Source: Comamonadaceae bacterium
GTDB taxonomy: Bacteria; Pseudomonadota; Gammaproteobacteria; Burkholderiales; Burkholderiaceae
Direction: 5' to 3'
DNA: 15,868 bases
NCBI GenBank assembly: GCA_947505915.1
Contig: CANNNH010000015.1
Location: 1-15,868, forward strand
Of the stretch, positions 13,817 to 15,868 are shown piece by piece. A program made the position numbers and the translations under genes. Under the pieces are notes generated by a model. It was not told where the DNA came from, did not search any database, and saw only the letters and a program-made list of their open reading frames with translations. The number at the start of each line of letters is the position of its first letter. Position 1 is the stretch's first letter.

Positions 13817-13888
13817 GCCGGGCCGCCCCAAGGGAAATCACGCCCCCTCGGGGGGCAGCGAACCACACGCAGTAGGGAGCGTGGGGGC
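13817..13888. repeat. GC-rich REP-like palindromic intergenic repeat
   Basis: Lies between maf and rlmH. It contains CCGCCCCAAGGG, then the self-complementary CCCCCTCGGGGG and a closing GAGCGTGGGGGC. I recognise this kind of sequence as an abundant intergenic repeat in Comamonadaceae genomes. It can fold strongly on both strands and may modulate read-through or mRNA stability within the nadD-rng run. There is no open frame worth calling in it. Confidence 0.65.
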
Positions 13889-13893
13889 AAGGT

Positions 13894-14361
13894 CTACTCT
13901 CGATGGTAAGGATGGTTCACCGTGATGCTCCAGGCGCGGTACAGCTGCTCAATGAGCAACACACGCACCATGGCATGCGGCAAGGTCAGGTCAGACAGGC
14001 GGATACGCTCTTGGGCCGCCAGCTTGAAGGCAGGGTCCAGCCCGTCCGGCCCGCCAATGACGATGGCGACGTCACCCCCTTCGCGCTGCCAGAAAAGCAG
14101 CTTGTCGGCCAGGGCCATGGTAGTCACGGCCGTGCCACGCTCGTCAAGCGCGACAACGCGCATGCCTTTGGGTATGACGGCCTCAATGCGGGCGCGCTCA
14201 GCGGCCAGCAGGTTTTCCAGGGTCTTGGAGGCGCGGGCCTCGGTCTTGACAGCCTTCAGCTCAACCTTGATTTCAGGCGGAAATCGCTTGGCGTAATCGT
14301 CGTAGGCGCTTTGCGCCCAATCGGGCACACGTTGACCGACCGCGACAATCAGCAGCTTCAT
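13894..14361 (-). CDS. rlmH: 23S rRNA (pseudouridine1915-N3) methyltransferase RlmH
   Basis: SPOUT-class methyltransferase that uses SAM to methylate pseudouridine 1915 in helix 69 of 23S rRNA on assembled 70S ribosomes. The product is 155 residues, matching E. coli RlmH (YbeA). It begins [15 protein letters not shown]. The knotted SAM site is represented by FVIGG-like [13 protein letters not shown], and the C-terminus [19 protein letters not shown] then NHPYHRE is nearly invariant in the family. Its ATG overlaps the rsfS stop by four bases (ATGA), so the two are translationally coupled. Confidence 0.96.
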   Translation of the reverse strand: MKLLIVAVGQRVPDWAQSAYDDYAKRFPPEIKVELKAVKTEARASKTLENLLAAERARIEAVIPKGMRVVALDERGTAVTTMALADKLLFWQREGGDVAIVIGGPDGLDPAFKLAAQERIRLSDLTLPHAMVRVLLIEQLYRAWSITVNHPYHRE

Positions 14362-15122
14362 GCGCTCCGGGTGGTTTTCTTGGCGGCGACCTTTTGAGGC
14401 GCAGCTTTTTTGGCAGCCGGTTTTTTCAGTGCGGCAGTCTTGGCGGCCAGGGTCTTGGGTGCAGCAGACTTTACAGCGAACTTGGACACCGGCTGGGCAG
14501 TGGATTTGGCCGGTGCGCGCTTGGCAGCCGGTGCTTTGGCAGGTGCTGCAGCCGATTTGGACACTTTCCGCGCAGCCGGTTTGGCTGCCTTGGCACTGGC
14601 CGGTGCCGGCTCACCGCTGGCACGGCCGGCTTTTCTGGCGGCATTGCGGGCGATGGTGCGGGCGGCCGTCCGACCACCCGGGGCTTGTGCGACTTCAGCC
14701 TCGGCAGCGGCCAAAGCAGCAGCACGTGAGGCCTTGGATACGGGCGCTGCAGCGCCGAGTTTGAGCTTGACCGGCTTGTCACCCCAAAGTTCTTCGAGGT
14801 GGTAATACTGACGGATGGTGGGCTGCATGATGTGCGCAACTGCAGCCCCGCAATCGACGATGATCCATTCGCCGTTTTCTTCGCCCTCAATGCGGGGCTT
14901 GCCGAAACCGGCTTCACGAACAGCATCGCGCACGCTGGCGGCCAGCGCCTTGGTCTGCCGGTTTGAAGTACCTGAAGCGACGATCACCCGCTCAAACAGG
15001 GAAGTGATGTGCTCTGTATCAAAGACCTGAATGTCCTGCGCCTTGACGTCCTCCAGGCCATCGACGATGGCGCGCTGAAGTTTTTGGATATTTTTAGATG
15101 CGCTGGTTTGGGTATCGTTCAT
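14358..15122 (-). CDS. rsfS: ribosomal silencing factor RsfS with long Lys/Ala-rich C-terminal tail
   Basis: Binds ribosomal protein uL14 on the 50S subunit and blocks subunit joining when nutrients are low. Residues 1 to about 121 are the normal domain: VEDVKAQD-like [14 protein letters not shown], the [16 protein letters not shown] segment, [14 protein letters not shown] and [12 protein letters not shown]. About 130 further residues are absent from typical RsfS (about 105-130 residues in total). They are rich in Ala, Lys and Pro, with units such as [17 protein letters not shown], resembling histone H1-like bacterial tails. The tail is part of the same open frame and ends with the stop that overlaps the rlmH start, so it is not a sequencing artefact of a second gene. 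There is a 10-base gap to nadD. Confidence 0.94.
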   Translation of the reverse strand: MNDTQTSASKNIQKLQRAIVDGLEDVKAQDIQVFDTEHITSLFERVIVASGTSNRQTKALAASVRDAVREAGFGKPRIEGEENGEWIIVDCGAAVAHIMQPTIRQYYHLEELWGDKPVKLKLGAAAPVSKASRAAALAAAEAEVAQAPGGRTAARTIARNAARKAGRASGEPAPASAKAAKPAARKVSKSAAAPAKAPAAKRAPAKSTAQPVSKFAVKSAAPKTLAAKTAALKKPAAKKAAPQKVAAKKTTRSA

Positions 15123-15132
15123 GCAATGGTGC

Positions 15133-15792
15133 TCAAGGAATAATAGGGTTGCTCTGGTAGAGCGTGTGCTGGGAAATATAAGCCGCCACCTCCTGCGGAA
15201 TCAGACCTTGCAGGTCGGCCGGCACACTGCCAGGCTCACGGCCCTGGGCCGCCAATCGCAGGCGGATTTCGGTCGCACTCACAGGCATGGCGGGAAATTG
15301 CAGGGGCAAATAATCTGGCAAAGCGGACGGGGGATCGACCGGATGAGCGGACTTGCCACGCTGCGGCAGGCGTTGCGCTACACAAACTGTAGCTATGGCA
15401 AGTATATCCTGCCATCTGCGCCACTGATTGAAGGCCGCCAACTGATCACCTCCGATCACCAGAAAAAGGACACTGCCCGCTTGCTCTGCCATCAAGGCTT
15501 CGAGGGTGTCGATGGTGTAGCTTGAGCCTTCACGGCGCAGCTCGCGGTCATCAACGATCACGCCGGGCAGGCCGGAAAAAGCAAGCAAGGCCATGGCCAT
15601 GCGGTGCTCTGGCGGGCTCAGCGGGCGACTCTTGTGCCAGGCAAAGCCTGTCGGAATGACCCTGAGCTCGTCGAGCTGAAGCTGCGCTATGGCGGCAGCT
15701 GCCAAAGCGACGTGGGCGCAATGCGGCGGGTCAAAGGCGCCGCCAAAAACGCCAATCCGTCTGGGCACGGCCGGGGCAATGAGCTGACTCAA
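15133..15792 (-). CDS. nadD: nicotinate-nucleotide adenylyltransferase NadD
   Basis: Adenylylates nicotinate mononucleotide with ATP to deaminated NAD, an essential step of NAD synthesis. The product is 219 residues. The nucleotide-binding motif GVFGGAFDPPHCAH (residues 14-27) is intact, REGSSYTIDTL is present, and the second motif appears as VSATEIRLRL. The start is most likely the TTG at 15792: AGGGA lies at 15799-15803, six bases upstream, and the TTGA overlaps the stop of the upstream gene. A GTG at 15768 is an alternative. It is followed by rsfS, a common pairing. Confidence 0.93.
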   Translation of the reverse strand: MSQLIAPAVPRRIGVFGGAFDPPHCAHVALAAAAIAQLQLDELRVIPTGFAWHKSRPLSPPEHRMAMALLAFSGLPGVIVDDRELRREGSSYTIDTLEALMAEQAGSVLFLVIGGDQLAAFNQWRRWQDILAIATVCVAQRLPQRGKSAHPVDPPSALPDYLPLQFPAMPVSATEIRLRLAAQGREPGSVPADLQGLIPQEVAAYISQHTLYQSNPIIP

Positions 15793-15868
15793 ACCCAGTC
15801 CCTGCGCACAAGGAAGTCGCGCGTCAACGCCGCTTCGGCAGACTCCGACGGGTCTTCACGCCGGTAGG
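15789..15868 (-). CDS. hemF: C-terminal end of a protein, probably oxygen-dependent coproporphyrinogen III oxidase HemF
   Basis: The frame enters from beyond the right edge and reads YRREDPSESAEAALTRDF, then LVRRDWV and a TGA. HemF proteins end with a sequence of this kind (xRDWV). The order hemF-nadD-rsfS-rlmH-maf-rng is known in related betaproteobacteria. HemF converts coproporphyrinogen III to protoporphyrinogen IX with O2. Only 25 residues are visible, so the name depends largely on context. The stop overlaps the nadD TTG start. Confidence 0.7.
   Translation of the reverse strand, partial: YRREDPSESAEAALTRDFLVRRDWV

Noticed and set aside
14360..14805. Several long open frames opposite the RsfS tail
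   Set aside because: They arise from the repetitive Ala/Lys/Pro codons of the tail; the products are low-complexity and lack ribosome binding sites.

Overview
The window looks like a chromosomal segment of a betaproteobacterium of the Comamonadaceae type (Rhodoferax, Polaromonas or Limnohabitans-like). This is inferred from protein styles I recognise, from the order hemF-nadD-rsfS-rlmH-maf-rng, and from a GC-rich palindromic intergenic repeat typical of that family. No database search was possible. Every functional name rests on motifs, length and context.

Layout. (1) 1-3460, plus strand: end of a motility cluster with fliA (5' truncated), fliS behind a good sigma-28 promoter, then motA and motB, closed by a strong bidirectional terminator. 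MotB carries an unusual cytoplasmic N-terminal extension of about 70 residues. (2) 3467-4859: an intact tRNA-Lys(UUU) gene on the minus strand, and 1317 bp away an exact 46-bp copy of its 3' half. Between them lies an AT-richer stretch with two small minus-strand genes, several hairpins and its own terminator, but no integrase. I read this as a very small tRNA-integrated element, either a satellite or a remnant, and it is the most interesting part of the window. (3) 4928-6870, minus: tcdA (tRNA t6A dehydratase) coupled to a YeeE/YedE thiosulfate-type transporter. (4) 6906-9736, minus: the tolB-pal-cpoB half of the Tol-Pal envelope system, without tolQRA. (5) 9861-11693, plus: an MsbA-type lipid A flippase that overlaps the next gene tail to tail. 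(6) 11672-15868, minus: a housekeeping run hemF(end)-nadD-rsfS-rlmH-maf-rng with short gaps or overlaps, interrupted by one REP-like repeat.

How it works together: FliA drives late flagellar genes, FliS chaperones flagellin, and MotAB powers rotation. TolB, Pal and CpoB keep the outer membrane constricted during division, and MsbA supplies it with LPS. The last cluster serves heme and NAD synthesis, ribosome maturation (RsfS, RlmH, RNase G) and nucleotide-pool policing (Maf). The tRNA-Lys element interrupts an otherwise conserved chromosomal backbone.
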